Shown: positions 30,507-39,973 of the stretch, one piece after another
How positions within the stretch are numbered: the first letter of the stretch is position 1
How the letters are laid out: each line of letters begins with the position of its first letter
Assembly: GCA_946481695.1 (NCBI GenBank)
Contig: CAMLON010000002.1
Location: 1-64,000 of the forward strand
Direction: 5' to 3'
Length of the DNA stretch: 64,000 nt
Origin: an uncultured Bartonella sp.
Lineage (GTDB): Bacteria > Pseudomonadota > Alphaproteobacteria > Rhizobiales > Rhizobiaceae
Notes under the pieces: model-generated
What the model was told of the DNA's origin: nothing
The model's input: only the letters and a program-made list of their open reading frames with translations
Databases searched by the model: none
Translations under genes and position numbers: made by a program

Positions 30507-31461
30507 AGATTGCCCCCTTATTCTGCAGACGGTGAAAAGCGGCCCGATATTCCCTTTTCAATTTGGCAATAACTTCGGATGCAGGCAGTATCTCGTCAAT
30601 ATTACCGACGCCCTGCCCTGCACCCCAAATATTTTTCCAGGGCTTGACCCGCGTCGAACCGAAATTTGCTGACAGACCATTTTTCAAATCATCCGGATCA
30701 AGACCCGAACGAACAATACTCTCTCTCAGGTAATTGCCATTTACACCGGTGAAAAAAGGTGTGTAAACAATCCCGCTCGCATCCGATTGGATAATCATTT
30801 CTTTATATTCATCGACCGCATTTGCTTCCGGAGTTGCGATAAAACGCGTTCCGATATAAGCCGCATTGGCACCCATTGCCTGAGCTGCAAGAATATCATC
30901 GCCTCGTGATATTGCTCCTGAAAGAACAATTACACCGTCGTAAAATCGGCGTATTTCGCCGATCAGCGCAAAAGGACTGAGCGAGCCACCATGCCCGCCT
31001 GCGCCTGCGCAAACCGCGATAAGACCATCAACTCCCTCGTTCAATGCTTTTTTCGCGTGCCTTATACTGATGACATCATGAAGCACCACTCCACCGTAAT
31101 TATGAACGGCTTCAACCACTTTTCCCGGTGCATGAAGGGAAGTGATAACCACCGGAACTTTATGGTCGACACAAACACCAAGATCATGGTCAAGCCGGTC
31201 ATTGGAAGAGTGGACAATCAGATTGACCGCATAGGGAGCCGCTTTTCTACATTTTCCCGTCGAGACAGCTTTTTGGATGCCCTCCTCAATTGTTGCAAGC
31301 ATAAGGGGAAAATCTTCCTTTTGACGCGCATTGAGGGAAGGAATGGAACCGATAATTCCATTACAGCATTCAGCGATAACCAATTGCGGATTGGAAACGA
31401 TAAAGAGCGGCGAAGCAATTGCCGGAAGTGCGAGATGCTCAATGATATCCTGAAGTGACAT
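30496..31461 (-). CDS. Nitronate monooxygenase-like FMN protein
   Basis: A 321-residue TIM-barrel flavoprotein of the nitronate monooxygenase (2-nitropropane dioxygenase)/FabK superfamily. The N-terminal ALPAIASPLFIVSNPQLVIA, the active-site loop AGAGGHGG with the His base (about 158-165) and the FMN-phosphate segment GANAAYIGTRFIATPEA are visible. Members are often found in acyl-CoA pathways, where their reaction (oxidation of nitronates, or enoyl reduction like FabK) is not known. It starts three bases after livF, in the same operon. Confidence 0.85.
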   Translation of the reverse strand: MSLQDIIEHLALPAIASPLFIVSNPQLVIAECCNGIIGSIPSLNARQKEDFPLMLATIEEGIQKAVSTGKCRKAAPYAVNLIVHSSNDRLDHDLGVCVDHKVPVVITSLHAPGKVVEAVHNYGGVVLHDVISIRHAKKALNEGVDGLIAVCAGAGGHGGSLSPFALIGEIRRFYDGVIVLSGAISRGDDILAAQAMGANAAYIGTRFIATPEANAVDEYKEMIIQSDASGIVYTPFFTGVNGNYLRESIVRSGLDPDDLKNGLSANFGSTRVKPWKNIWGAGQGVGNIDEILPASEVIAKLKREYRAAFHRLQNKGAIYVR

Positions 31462-31464
31462 GGT

Positions 31465-32166
31465 CTATTCCTGTGCCAGATAAAGTTCGTGTAATGCATG
31501 AAGATCGACGTCGGCGGCCGGTTGCTTTAGCAAAATCTTGCCATCGCGCATGAGGTAGACCAAATCCGCAATGGCGATGGCCATACGGGTATTTTGTTCG
31601 ACCAGAACGATTGTTACGCCATGTTCTTTCATGCGGCCGATAATATTGAAGACTTCTTTCACCATGACCGGTGAGAGCCCTAACGAAGGTTCATCGATCA
31701 GAAGAATTTCAGGATCCGACATCAATGCACGCGCCATTGCAAGCATTTGCGCTTCGCCGCCTGACAGTGATCCCGCCAACTGCAGACGGCGCTCCTTCAA
31801 TTTGGGAAACAAAACATACATTTCTTCCGCTTTGGAAGAAAAAGTTGCACGGCATCGTTTATCAAAAGCACCCAAAGCGAGATTTTCCTCGACTGTCATA
31901 TCCGGAAAAATCATGCGACCTTCCGGAACCATTGCAAGTTTGACACCGACAAAGTCCCAAGTCTTTTTTCCCGCAACGTTTTTGCCTTTTATTTCGACCG
32001 TTCCCTGGTATGGTAACAATCCGGTAATTGCCCGTAACAAAGTGGTTTTGCCCGCGCCATTCGGACCAACAATCGTCGTCAATTGCTTTTTTGGAAATTC
32101 AAGCGACACACCGCGCAATATCGTGATCGCGCCATAACCGGTATGCAAATCTTCAATCTTCAACAT
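31465..32166 (-). CDS. livF: Branched-chain amino acid-type ABC transporter ATPase LivF
   Basis: A 233-residue ATPase of the HAAT importer class. Walker A is GPNGAGKTT, signature LSGGEAQMLAMARAL, Walker B ILLIDEPSLGLSP and the H-loop segment VLVEQNTRMAI typical of LivF. I start it at the ATG of MLKIEDLHTGYG, with AGGTG upstream, 14 bases inside livG; the open frame extends to a GTG nine bases earlier. In this context the substrate is probably an organic acid that is metabolised by the divergent operon, not an amino acid. Confidence 0.92.
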   Translation of the reverse strand: MLKIEDLHTGYGAITILRGVSLEFPKKQLTTIVGPNGAGKTTLLRAITGLLPYQGTVEIKGKNVAGKKTWDFVGVKLAMVPEGRMIFPDMTVEENLALGAFDKRCRATFSSKAEEMYVLFPKLKERRLQLAGSLSGGEAQMLAMARALMSDPEILLIDEPSLGLSPVMVKEVFNIIGRMKEHGVTIVLVEQNTRMAIAIADLVYLMRDGKILLKQPAADVDLHALHELYLAQE

Positions 32167-32872
32167 GACTTGCACCTGTGTAACTTTCTATGACTTTCGG
32201 GTTGGTAAAGACTTCATGTGGCGTCCCGTCGGCAATCAATTCGCCGAAATTCAATGCGATAACCCGCGAACAAAGCTTGGAAATTGTCTCTATATCATGT
32301 TCGACAATAATAATTCCGATACCGAGCGCCGAATTGATCTGTTTCAACTTTTCCATAAACAGACGTTTTGCCTGACTTTCAAGGCCGGCCAGGACCTCGT
32401 CAAGCAGTAACAATTTCGGTCTCGTTGCAAGCGCTTTGGCAATTTCCAGCCGCTTGAGTTCTTGCATGGCAAGTTCGCTTGCCGCATCGCTATCGGCTTT
32501 ATGGTGAATTTCCAACAATTCCAGAATATCATCTATTTTTTCGGGATTATTCTCGCGAGCTCCGTAGGTTTGGGCAACAATCAGATTTTCCCGTACTGTG
32601 AGATGGTGCATGGGCTTCGGAATCTGGAAGGTGCGCCCTAATCCCAGACGGGCACGCTTATAAAGTGCCAATCGCGTTATATCGCTTTTGTCCATAATGA
32701 CATGGCCGAATGTCGGGCGAACGAGTCCCGAAACCGCATTGAAGAGCGTTGTTTTACCAGCACCGTTCGGACCGATAAGCCCTAAAATTTCATGGCTGCC
32801 AACATTGAAAGACACATTGTTTACCGCAACAAGGCCGCCAAACCGGACTGTGATATTTTTGATCTCAAGCAT
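32153..32872 (-). CDS. livG: Branched-chain amino acid-type ABC transporter ATPase LivG
   Basis: The 239-residue partner ATPase. It shows LEIKNITVRFGGLVAVNNVSF, Walker A GPNGAGKTT, the Walker B segment LLLLDEVLAGLESQ and IIIVEHDIETISKLCSRV, diagnostic for LivG. The signature motif is degenerate: the usual LSxGxx is read as ASELAMQELKRLEIAKAL. The open frame extends 46 codons further upstream into livM, but the ATG at 32872 gives the normal N-terminus. Confidence 0.9.
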   Translation of the reverse strand: MLEIKNITVRFGGLVAVNNVSFNVGSHEILGLIGPNGAGKTTLFNAVSGLVRPTFGHVIMDKSDITRLALYKRARLGLGRTFQIPKPMHHLTVRENLIVAQTYGARENNPEKIDDILELLEIHHKADSDAASELAMQELKRLEIAKALATRPKLLLLDEVLAGLESQAKRLFMEKLKQINSALGIGIIIVEHDIETISKLCSRVIALNFGELIADGTPHEVFTNPKVIESYTGASHVED

Positions 32873-33827
32873 GAGCTTTCCTATTCCTGAAAAAGAGCGA
32901 TAAAAGTCCATCAGGTGCAAGGAGAATAAGTAATGCCAGAATAATTCCCAGAATGATCTGGTGCCCGACCGAAGTATGGAAAACAATTGCAAAAAATTCT
33001 TTCGCAACAATCTGGTCGAACAGATAGATCACGACAGCACCGATAACCGGCCCCCACAATGTTCGTGCACCACCGAAAATAGCGGCAATGATCGGCAAAA
33101 GGCTCCAATTGGCAGAAAATGCATCATCCGGGTTGAGTGAGCCGATGAGATGCGTATTAAAAGCGCCGATAAGTCCGGCAATGAAAGCCGATAATAAGAG
33201 AATTAGAAATTTGAGCCTCACAGCATTGACACCGACAACCAGACTTGCGTCCTCGCTTTCGGCTATTGCTTTCAATGCCAAACCGGTTCTGGACCGGAGA
33301 ATGAAACCATAAATAAATGCAATAATTAGAATGATGACAAGCATCAGGAAATAGGCACTAAGGCGTTGTGAAAAATCGATACCCAGAACTTCCGGAAGCG
33401 GCGGGATGGAGCTTATGCCTGCAGGACCATTTGTCCATTGCGGCATTTCGACTGCCAGTCCATAGAAAATTTGCGCATAACCGAGAATAGCCAAAGCAAA
33501 ATAGGACCCTGACAATCTTATAATCGGCAACATCAAAACGGCTGAAAGAGCAGCGATAATTGCGGCAAATGGAATAGCAATTAAAACCGGAACGCCACAG
33601 CGCATGGTAACAATTGCACTCGCATAAGATGCTATTCCGAAAAATGCCGCATGACCAAAACTCGTCATACCACCAAGATTGGAAAGCATAGCCCACGACA
33701 AAGCAAGCCCCGCGATGACCAATGACGAGATAATCGTCATCAAATAATAATCATTCAGGAAGAATGGCAAAACACCTGCGATAATGATGAGCAAGACAAA
33801 CAAAATAGAAGATTGAAGCTTAGCCAT
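32865..33827 (-). CDS. livM: Branched-chain amino acid-type ABC transporter permease LivM
   Basis: A 320-residue inner-membrane permease with about nine hydrophobic segments. The family segments GHAAFFGIASYASAI, RSRTGLALKAIAESEDAS (EAA-like cytoplasmic loop) and GGARTLWGPVIGAVVI are clear. The start ATG (MAKLQSSILFVLL) has GAGGATAG upstream and lies four bases after livH; a longer frame inside livH is unlikely. It forms a heterodimer with LivH. Confidence 0.92.
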   Translation of the reverse strand: MAKLQSSILFVLLIIIAGVLPFFLNDYYLMTIISSLVIAGLALSWAMLSNLGGMTSFGHAAFFGIASYASAIVTMRCGVPVLIAIPFAAIIAALSAVLMLPIIRLSGSYFALAILGYAQIFYGLAVEMPQWTNGPAGISSIPPLPEVLGIDFSQRLSAYFLMLVIILIIAFIYGFILRSRTGLALKAIAESEDASLVVGVNAVRLKFLILLLSAFIAGLIGAFNTHLIGSLNPDDAFSANWSLLPIIAAIFGGARTLWGPVIGAVVIYLFDQIVAKEFFAIVFHTSVGHQIILGIILALLILLAPDGLLSLFFRNRKAHA

Positions 33828-33831
33828 TTTT

Positions 33832-34707
33832 CTATCCTCTCCGCTGTGTTTTGCCGAAAAGACCATTCGGAAGGAAAATCAGTACAGCGAGGAAAAGCAG
33901 CATCGAAACCATATTGGCAAATGACGCATTGAAATAACTTTCGGTCATAGTCTGGGCCAGAGCCAGCAAAATCGCACCTATCAACACACCCGGAATCGAA
34001 CCGATACCGGCAAGCACCGTGATAATAAAGGCTTTGATCGTCAGCATATGTCCAAGGCCGGGAGTGATCGGCTGAAAAGTATAAAGTGCTATTCCGGCGA
34101 CAGTCGCAAGCAAAGCACCAATAACAAATGAAACAAGTTCGGTACGAACGGGGTTGATACCCATCAGTTTGGCGGCATTACGGTTTGAAGTTACTGCGCG
34201 CACCGCCCTCCCATACCAGCTGTTTTTGAGCCACAGCCACAAGACCAACATGAGAAGAATGGCAAGAACAAGCGCAATAAGCTGACTATAAGTGGCAAAA
34301 ATATCAATTGCGAGAAGCGGTTCGACCGTTTCCTGCATCTCGGCGCTCATACGTGGCTCATTTCGCGCTATGATGAGAATTGCATTGGTAATAATAATGC
34401 CGAAGGAATAGGTGAATATCAGCGAATTCAGTTCGCGTTGTCTGGTGATCCGGTTGAGCAAAATAAAAATGAGACATGCAATGAGCCCGACCACTAAAAA
34501 CGCTACCGGAATTGCAAGATAAGGGTTATACCCCCACTGGCTTTCAAACATGTAGCCGATATAGGCTGCCAATAGTACCAGTTCACCATGGGCAAGATTA
34601 ATAATCTTCATCGCACCGAAAACAAGAGCAAGGCCTAAAGCAATCAATGCATAGACTGCTCCTATTGTAAGTGCTGTAAAAATCGCCGGTAGCAATAAAT
34701 CCATCAT
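33832..34707 (-). CDS. livH: Branched-chain amino acid-type ABC transporter permease LivH
   Basis: A 291-residue inner-membrane permease with about eight hydrophobic segments. It shows LALVFGAMKIINLAHGELVLLA and RAVTSNRNAAKLMGINPVR (the EAA-like loop), then AGIGSIPGVLIGAILLALAQ. The open frame runs 71 codons further upstream through hydrophilic, non-family sequence, so the ATG ATG pair at 34707/34704 with AAGAG upstream is the start. Seventy bases separate it from the binding-protein gene. Confidence 0.92.
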   Translation of the reverse strand: MMDLLLPAIFTALTIGAVYALIALGLALVFGAMKIINLAHGELVLLAAYIGYMFESQWGYNPYLAIPVAFLVVGLIACLIFILLNRITRQRELNSLIFTYSFGIIITNAILIIARNEPRMSAEMQETVEPLLAIDIFATYSQLIALVLAILLMLVLWLWLKNSWYGRAVRAVTSNRNAAKLMGINPVRTELVSFVIGALLATVAGIALYTFQPITPGLGHMLTIKAFIITVLAGIGSIPGVLIGAILLALAQTMTESYFNASFANMVSMLLFLAVLIFLPNGLFGKTQRRG

Positions 34708-34777
34708 AGAACTCTTGAATTTTAGGGAAAAAATTTCATTCCGTATTGAATACGAAACAACGCAGTTTAACACCCCT

Positions 34778-35947
34778 TCACCAAGGGCGAGCCGGCAACA
34801 GAAGCGGTTTTGTGGCTTTATCTGATGGTGCAACAATTGGCAGTTCTTTGCCTTGATGTTGGGCCATACGCAGCGAAAAATGTATGTTCTCGCCGGTATC
34901 ATCAAACTTGATTTTGCCAATCAGGCTGTCAACTTCCTCGGCACGTAATTCATCAGCAAGTTTTGTCCGGTCGAATGAACCCTTTTTTGCCAGGCGATCA
35001 ATTGCGTCGAAAACAAGTTTTGCCTGAACATAACCGTAAACCGCCTGATAATCGACATCCTTGCCGTAAAGTTCTTTATAGGTTGCTTGGAAGGTTTTGC
35101 CTTCCTCGTCGTTGAATGCAGCCGGAAAGGAAATGAGAGCGCAGCCTATAACTTTCTCCATAAGATCGGGAAAATCTTCCTGCATTTTGACTGTTGCAAC
35201 ACTCCATGTTCCAACCATAGCCTTAACATCGGGCTTGATAAGTTTAGCCGCACGCAAAATTCCGATGTAATCATTTTCATAAACGATCATCAGAATGACA
35301 TCCGGTTTGTCACGCAAACGCATCCTATTGACCAGCGGCTGGAAATTGGTAGTTGAAGCGTCAAAAGGATATTCAACAAATTCGATGTTTTGCTGTTTGA
35401 GATGAGCTCCTACCGATTTTGCAAGAAGACTGGGAGCATCGCTACGTGTGTTTACAAAAATCGCAACTTTCGTAGGTTTTAGCTCGTCAAGCATTCCATT
35501 GACTGCAACCGCATAACCGCCATTGTTATTGACGCGGAAAAATGTTTTCAATCCCCGTCTCGTCAATTCTTCAGACACGGCACCCGCCGTCATATAAGTA
35601 ACGCCATAACGATTGGACACTTCGGAGGCCGGCCCGATAATGCTTGAAGCATAACCGCCGATAACGGCAACATCGCCACTACTTGCAAATTTTTCAACAG
35701 CAGTCACTGCTTTGGTCGCAGTACTTTCATCATCGACAATATCGAATCTTACTTTTGTTTCGTTATTGAGGTTATGAAGATGTTCGGCAACCAACATACC
35801 TTCGCGATAAGCCTGCCCCGCCCGTGCAAAAGCTCCTGTCAATGGCAAATGAGCACCAACGACATAGTCTTCAGAAAACGAAACAGCCGAAAAACCGAAT
35901 ATACCGCTGGCCGATATAAATAGATATACAAATAAATTACGAAACAT
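34778..35947 (-). CDS. ABC transporter substrate-binding protein (LivK-like)
   Basis: A 389-residue type I periplasmic binding protein. The signal peptide (NLFVYLFISASGIFGFSAVSF) is followed by YVVGAHLPLTGAFARAGQAY, the typical N-terminus, and by DIVDDESTATKAVTAVEKFA and GGYASSIIGPASEVSNRYGV. The two-lobe Leu/Ile/Val-binding fold is used in Rhizobiales also for aromatic and dicarboxylic acids, which fits the neighbours better. A strong ribosome site (GGGAGGAAAA) precedes the ATG. First gene of the nine-gene minus-strand operon. Confidence 0.9.
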   Translation of the reverse strand: MFRNLFVYLFISASGIFGFSAVSFSEDYVVGAHLPLTGAFARAGQAYREGMLVAEHLHNLNNETKVRFDIVDDESTATKAVTAVEKFASSGDVAVIGGYASSIIGPASEVSNRYGVTYMTAGAVSEELTRRGLKTFFRVNNNGGYAVAVNGMLDELKPTKVAIFVNTRSDAPSLLAKSVGAHLKQQNIEFVEYPFDASTTNFQPLVNRMRLRDKPDVILMIVYENDYIGILRAAKLIKPDVKAMVGTWSVATVKMQEDFPDLMEKVIGCALISFPAAFNDEEGKTFQATYKELYGKDVDYQAVYGYVQAKLVFDAIDRLAKKGSFDRTKLADELRAEEVDSLIGKIKFDDTGENIHFSLRMAQHQGKELPIVAPSDKATKPLLLPARPW

Positions 35948-36597
35948 ATATTTTCCTCCCGCTCTATGTTTCTATTTATCATTATTCGATATGTATTTAT
36001 ATTTAAAATAAAAACATGCTATTAATCGTATAATATTTTATTTATTACTATTAAACACTATAATTTTTGCGAAAAAAGATTGTTCTACTCCTCCCGTATA
36101 GTCTCCCAGTTTGTGACAATAACCAATTCAAGAAAACCCGTCAATATTTTTCTGCATAGTGGAATAATAGGATAAAAATGGGCTTTCCCAAATTTTCCGT
36201 TCATTGCAGAGGCAATGCAATGTTCAATTTCTCCGGATATAAGCCTTACCTCATTTGAAGGTTATTTTCGATAAAAATAGACTTTTCGTTGACGTGAACT
36301 TTCTAAAATATCGACGATAAAAACGTTTTTTACTAAAAATACTCGTCATTCTGTTTGTTTTTAATCGGAAAATTGGATGCCAATTTAGCTTGCAAACATA
36401 ATTGTGAACAAAACTTGATCTTTGACATTGCAATTTATTTTCCATTATGCAGAATAACAAATGAGTTTCTAGAGGGGGAACGGATTAAAACACCAAATTC
36501 CGGCACGGGTCGAAAATCACTTTCGTGCTTATCGTTAAATTAAAAAGAACGTTTTTCGACGTCGACGGCAGCAGGCATTCATTACTGGGAGGTATTA
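35948..36597. other. Divergent regulatory region between the two catabolic operons
   Basis: 650 bases, strongly AT-rich, without a coding frame. It must hold promoters for both operons and probably operators for the IclR protein. A candidate plus-strand promoter and a perfect palindrome, TCGACGTCGA at 36556-36565, are noted; the rest shows nothing I can name. Confidence 0.6.
36422..36451 (+). promoter_or_regulatory. Candidate promoter of the beta-oxidation operon
   Basis: A perfect -35 hexamer TTGACA (36422-36427) is followed after 18 bases by TATGCA, a moderate -10 match. It lies about 150 bases upstream of the first gene. This is a sequence match only. Confidence 0.35.
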
Positions 36598-38655
36598 ATG
36601 ACGGATATTGTTTCATTGGAAGTAAGAGAAGGCGTGGGAATTATATGGCTTAATAATCCGCCGGTGAATGCTTTGTCCCAAACGCTGCGGTCGCAAATTG
36701 ACATAGCTTTGGACAAAATCGCTGCTGACAAAGCCATTGGTTCGGCAGTCATTGCTTCAAAACTCAATGTCTTCGTCGCTGGTGCCGATATTACCGAGTT
36801 CGGCAAGCCGGCAAAGCCGCCGGTTCTTTTCGATCTCATCGAAAAAATCCGTCATTTCAAAAAAACGGTGGTTGCTGCAATCAACGGTGTAGCCTTTGGC
36901 GGTGGTGCCGAAATTGCTCTTAGCTGCTCGAAACGCATAGCTGGGCCAAAAGCCCAAATCGGCCTGCCGGAAATCAATCTGGGGCTCATTCCCGGTGCGG
37001 GAGCGTTACAACTTTTGCCTCCCATCATCGGAGCCGACAAAACCTTTGAATTGGCAAAAAGCGGAAAACCGCTTTCTGCAAAGGCGGCCCTTTCGAGTGG
37101 AATCATTTCACTTATTGCCGATGGCGATCTTGTTGGAGAAGCAATAAAATTGGCAAATACGCTTGTAGCCGAACACTATGAAAACCATGTGGACGACGCG
37201 GCTTCTGTTAGCCGCGATAATAAACAAGCCTTTGACGCACTGGTTCAAAAAGAACTTACGAAGAAGTCTGAAAATCCAGGAATTGCAGCTCTTATTGACA
37301 CGATGCAGGCGGGGTTTCGCGAAAATTTTTCAGACAATCTCAAGCGCACACGAGACCATTTTTCTTGTTTGCAAAATGATGATCGTTCAAAAGCTATGCG
37401 ATATGCTTTTTTTGCCGAACGCGCTGCTGCGAAAATCGATATAGGCAATGCTACCCCTGTCGCGATAAACTCGCTGGCAGTCATAGGAGCCGGAACAATG
37501 GGTTCAGGCATTGCTATGGCGGCGGCAAGCAAGGGGTTTCCTGTTACGCTTATTGAAACAAATCCCGAAGCCTTACAACGTGGATTGAAAAAAATTGCCG
37601 ATACGTATCAGAGCCTCATTGACCGTGGAAGGATGACAAAAGAAGCCGGACAAAAATGCGTCGAATCCATCAAAGGTGAAATCGGCCTTGACCATGCAGC
37701 TCACGCTGATCTGATTATTGAGGCAGCCTTTGAAGATATGAATGTGAAAAAAGACATATTCACCGCACTTGATAAAATTGCCAAGCCTTCTGCTATTCTT
37801 GCAACCAACACATCCTACCTTGATGTGAACGAGATTGCAGGCGTTACAGCCCGTGCTGAAAATGTACTCGGACTTCATTTTTTCTCGCCCGCCAATATTA
37901 TGCGCCTTCTTGAAGTCGTTAGAGCCAAAAAAACTTCGCTACCGGTTTTGGCAGGTTCGGTAAATTTTGCTAGAAAAATAGGCAAAATTCCGGTTGTTGT
38001 TGGCGTTTGTCACGGCTTTGTCGGCAATCGGATGTTGGCAAGAAGAACCGAAGCTTCCGAAAAATTGTTACAAGATGGCGCTCTGCCATGGCAAATTGAT
38101 AAGGGAATGACCGACTTCGGTTTCAAAATGGGGCCTTATGCAGTTTCCGACCTTGCGGGACTTGATATTGGCTGGCGCAACCGCAAAGCAACCGGACAGG
38201 TCTTTCCTATCGCTGATGCTATCTGCGAATTGGGATATTTCGGTCAGAAAACCGGACGTGGCTATTATATTTATAAAAATGGCTCGAGGACAGGCGAACG
38301 CGATCCCGAGATTGAAAAGCTTATTGAAGATGTATCGAAAAAGCTTGGCATAAAACGTCGTCCGATATCGGATGATGAAATTATCGAACGCCTGATTTAT
38401 CCGATGATTAATGAAGGCGCCCGCATTATTGAAGAAGGCATTGTCGCGCGTGCAAGCGACATTGATGTCATATGGTGCAACGGTTATGGCTGGCCGATCT
38501 GGCGTGGCGGCCCCATCTATTTTGCCGACCATAAGGGACTGAAGCTCATCGCCGGAAGGCTTGAACATTATGCCGAAGAATTCGGTGACGAAAGTCTTAA
38601 GCCTGCACCATTGCTTGAACAATTGGTGAAATCGAACAAGCATTTTGAAGACTGA
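36598..38655 (+). CDS. Bifunctional enoyl-CoA hydratase / 3-hydroxyacyl-CoA dehydrogenase (FadJ/PimF-like)
   Basis: A 685-residue beta-oxidation enzyme. The N-terminal crotonase domain (1-190) has VFVAGADITEFG and both catalytic glutamates (GGGAEIALS and LPEINLGLIPGAG). A linker leads to the NAD-binding domain with GAGTMGSGIAMAAASKG at about 297-313, and the dehydrogenase His in LGLHFFSPANIM. The C-terminal 3HCDH domain is duplicated (HGFVGNRMLARR, later NEGARIIEEGIVARASDID). It performs hydration and oxidation of enoyl-CoA. Size and order match PimF of Rhodopseudomonas palustris. GGGAGG precedes the ATG. Confidence 0.93.
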   Translation: MTDIVSLEVREGVGIIWLNNPPVNALSQTLRSQIDIALDKIAADKAIGSAVIASKLNVFVAGADITEFGKPAKPPVLFDLIEKIRHFKKTVVAAINGVAFGGGAEIALSCSKRIAGPKAQIGLPEINLGLIPGAGALQLLPPIIGADKTFELAKSGKPLSAKAALSSGIISLIADGDLVGEAIKLANTLVAEHYENHVDDAASVSRDNKQAFDALVQKELTKKSENPGIAALIDTMQAGFRENFSDNLKRTRDHFSCLQNDDRSKAMRYAFFAERAAAKIDIGNATPVAINSLAVIGAGTMGSGIAMAAASKGFPVTLIETNPEALQRGLKKIADTYQSLIDRGRMTKEAGQKCVESIKGEIGLDHAAHADLIIEAAFEDMNVKKDIFTALDKIAKPSAILATNTSYLDVNEIAGVTARAENVLGLHFFSPANIMRLLEVVRAKKTSLPVLAGSVNFARKIGKIPVVVGVCHGFVGNRMLARRTEASEKLLQDGALPWQIDKGMTDFGFKMGPYAVSDLAGLDIGWRNRKATGQVFPIADAICELGYFGQKTGRGYYIYKNGSRTGERDPEIEKLIEDVSKKLGIKRRPISDDEIIERLIYPMINEGARIIEEGIVARASDIDVIWCNGYGWPIWRGGPIYFADHKGLKLIAGRLEHYAEEFGDESLKPAPLLEQLVKSNKHFED

Positions 38656-38785
38656 ACAGAGGAAAGACTGAACGGGATTAAAACCAATCGGTCAAAGACC
38701 AGTCCATACGATTTTACATTTGCCGGTCATGAGAGAGGAAGATTGGCATAACACCGTGTAAATCGTTTATTTCGGGAGTGAGAGA

Positions 38786-39964
38786 ATGGATGAAGCTGTT
38801 ATCGTTTCGACTGCCAGAACGCCGATTGGCAAGGCATTTCGCGGAAGTCTCAACATGACACATGGCGCAGATCTCGCTGCCCATTGTATCAAAGCGGCAA
38901 TAACTAAAATAGGTATTGAGCCGGCCGATGTCGAAGATGTTGTCCTTGGTTGTGGCTTTCCTGAAGCAGCAACGGGAGGCAATGTTGCCCGCCATGCATC
39001 GCTTATTGCGGGATTGCCTGTAAAATCTTCGGGTGTCACCGTTTCTCGTTTTTGTGCGTCCGGCTTACAGGCAATTGCCGATGCTGCCCATCGTATTATG
39101 TGTGACAAAGTTCCAACCATGGTTGCCGGCGGAGTGGAATCTATTTCCCTCGTCCAGCCGAATGTACGGCGTGACCTTGTCGTCAATCCCTGGCTAAAAG
39201 ACCATATTCCGGAAATTTATATGTCAATGATTGATACTGCCGATCTTGTTGCAGAACGTTATAATATATCGAGACATGCGCAGGACGAATTTGCTGTAGA
39301 AAGTCAAAGACGGGTAGCCAAGGCACAAAAAGAAGGCCTTTTTGATGATGAAATTGTGCCTATTACAACGATTTGCTCGAAAACCGATAAAGAGACTGGC
39401 GAGGTTACACAAGAAACCGTTACCCTTTCAAAGGATGAAGGAAACCGCCCTGGCACAACACTTGAGGCATTGTCAAAATTAAATCCGGTTAAAGAAGAAC
39501 GTTTTGTGACGGCCGGTAATGCAAGCCAGTTATCGGACGGGGCTTCGGTTTGTGTGCTGATGTCCAAAACACAAGCGAGCAAGCAAAATCTCGAACCACT
39601 CGGTATTTTTCGTGGCTTTGTGTCTATCGGCTGTTCGCCTGAAGAGATGGGTATCGGTCCCGTTTTCGCGGTTCCCCGATTACTACAACGCCATCATTTG
39701 AAGATCTCCGACATAGGATTGTGGGAACTCAATGAAGCTTTTGCATCGCAGTCTGTCTATTGCCGCGACACATTGGGAATTGATCCGGAAATTGTCAATG
39801 TCAACGGCGGGGCGATCGCCATCGGACATCCCTTTGGAATGAGCGGTGCGCGATTGGTTGGTCACGCTTTGATAGAAGGCAAACGACGCGGTGTGCGTTA
39901 TGCGGTTGTTACAATGTGCGTAGCCGGTGGCATGGGATGTGCCGGACTTTTTGAAATTAATTGA
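38786..39964 (+). CDS. Acetyl-CoA acyltransferase (3-ketoacyl-CoA thiolase)
   Basis: A 392-residue thiolase that cleaves 3-ketoacyl-CoA with CoA, releasing acetyl-CoA. The active-site Cys is at about residue 90 in [13 protein letters not shown], the His is in [19 protein letters not shown] and the second Cys is in [23 protein letters not shown] precedes the ATG. Second gene of the operon, ten bases before the first acyl-CoA dehydrogenase, like PimB in the pimelate operon. Confidence 0.95.
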   Translation: MDEAVIVSTARTPIGKAFRGSLNMTHGADLAAHCIKAAITKIGIEPADVEDVVLGCGFPEAATGGNVARHASLIAGLPVKSSGVTVSRFCASGLQAIADAAHRIMCDKVPTMVAGGVESISLVQPNVRRDLVVNPWLKDHIPEIYMSMIDTADLVAERYNISRHAQDEFAVESQRRVAKAQKEGLFDDEIVPITTICSKTDKETGEVTQETVTLSKDEGNRPGTTLEALSKLNPVKEERFVTAGNASQLSDGASVCVLMSKTQASKQNLEPLGIFRGFVSIGCSPEEMGIGPVFAVPRLLQRHHLKISDIGLWELNEAFASQSVYCRDTLGIDPEIVNVNGGAIAIGHPFGMSGARLVGHALIEGKRRGVRYAVVTMCVAGGMGCAGLFEIN

Positions 39965-39973
39965 GGTGTCATT

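Noticed and set aside
31465..35947. Plain leucine/isoleucine/valine importer
   Set aside because: The operon contains a CoA-transferase, an isomerase-like protein and an IclR regulator and is divergent from a beta-oxidation operon, so an organic acid is more likely; family membership alone does not define the ligand.
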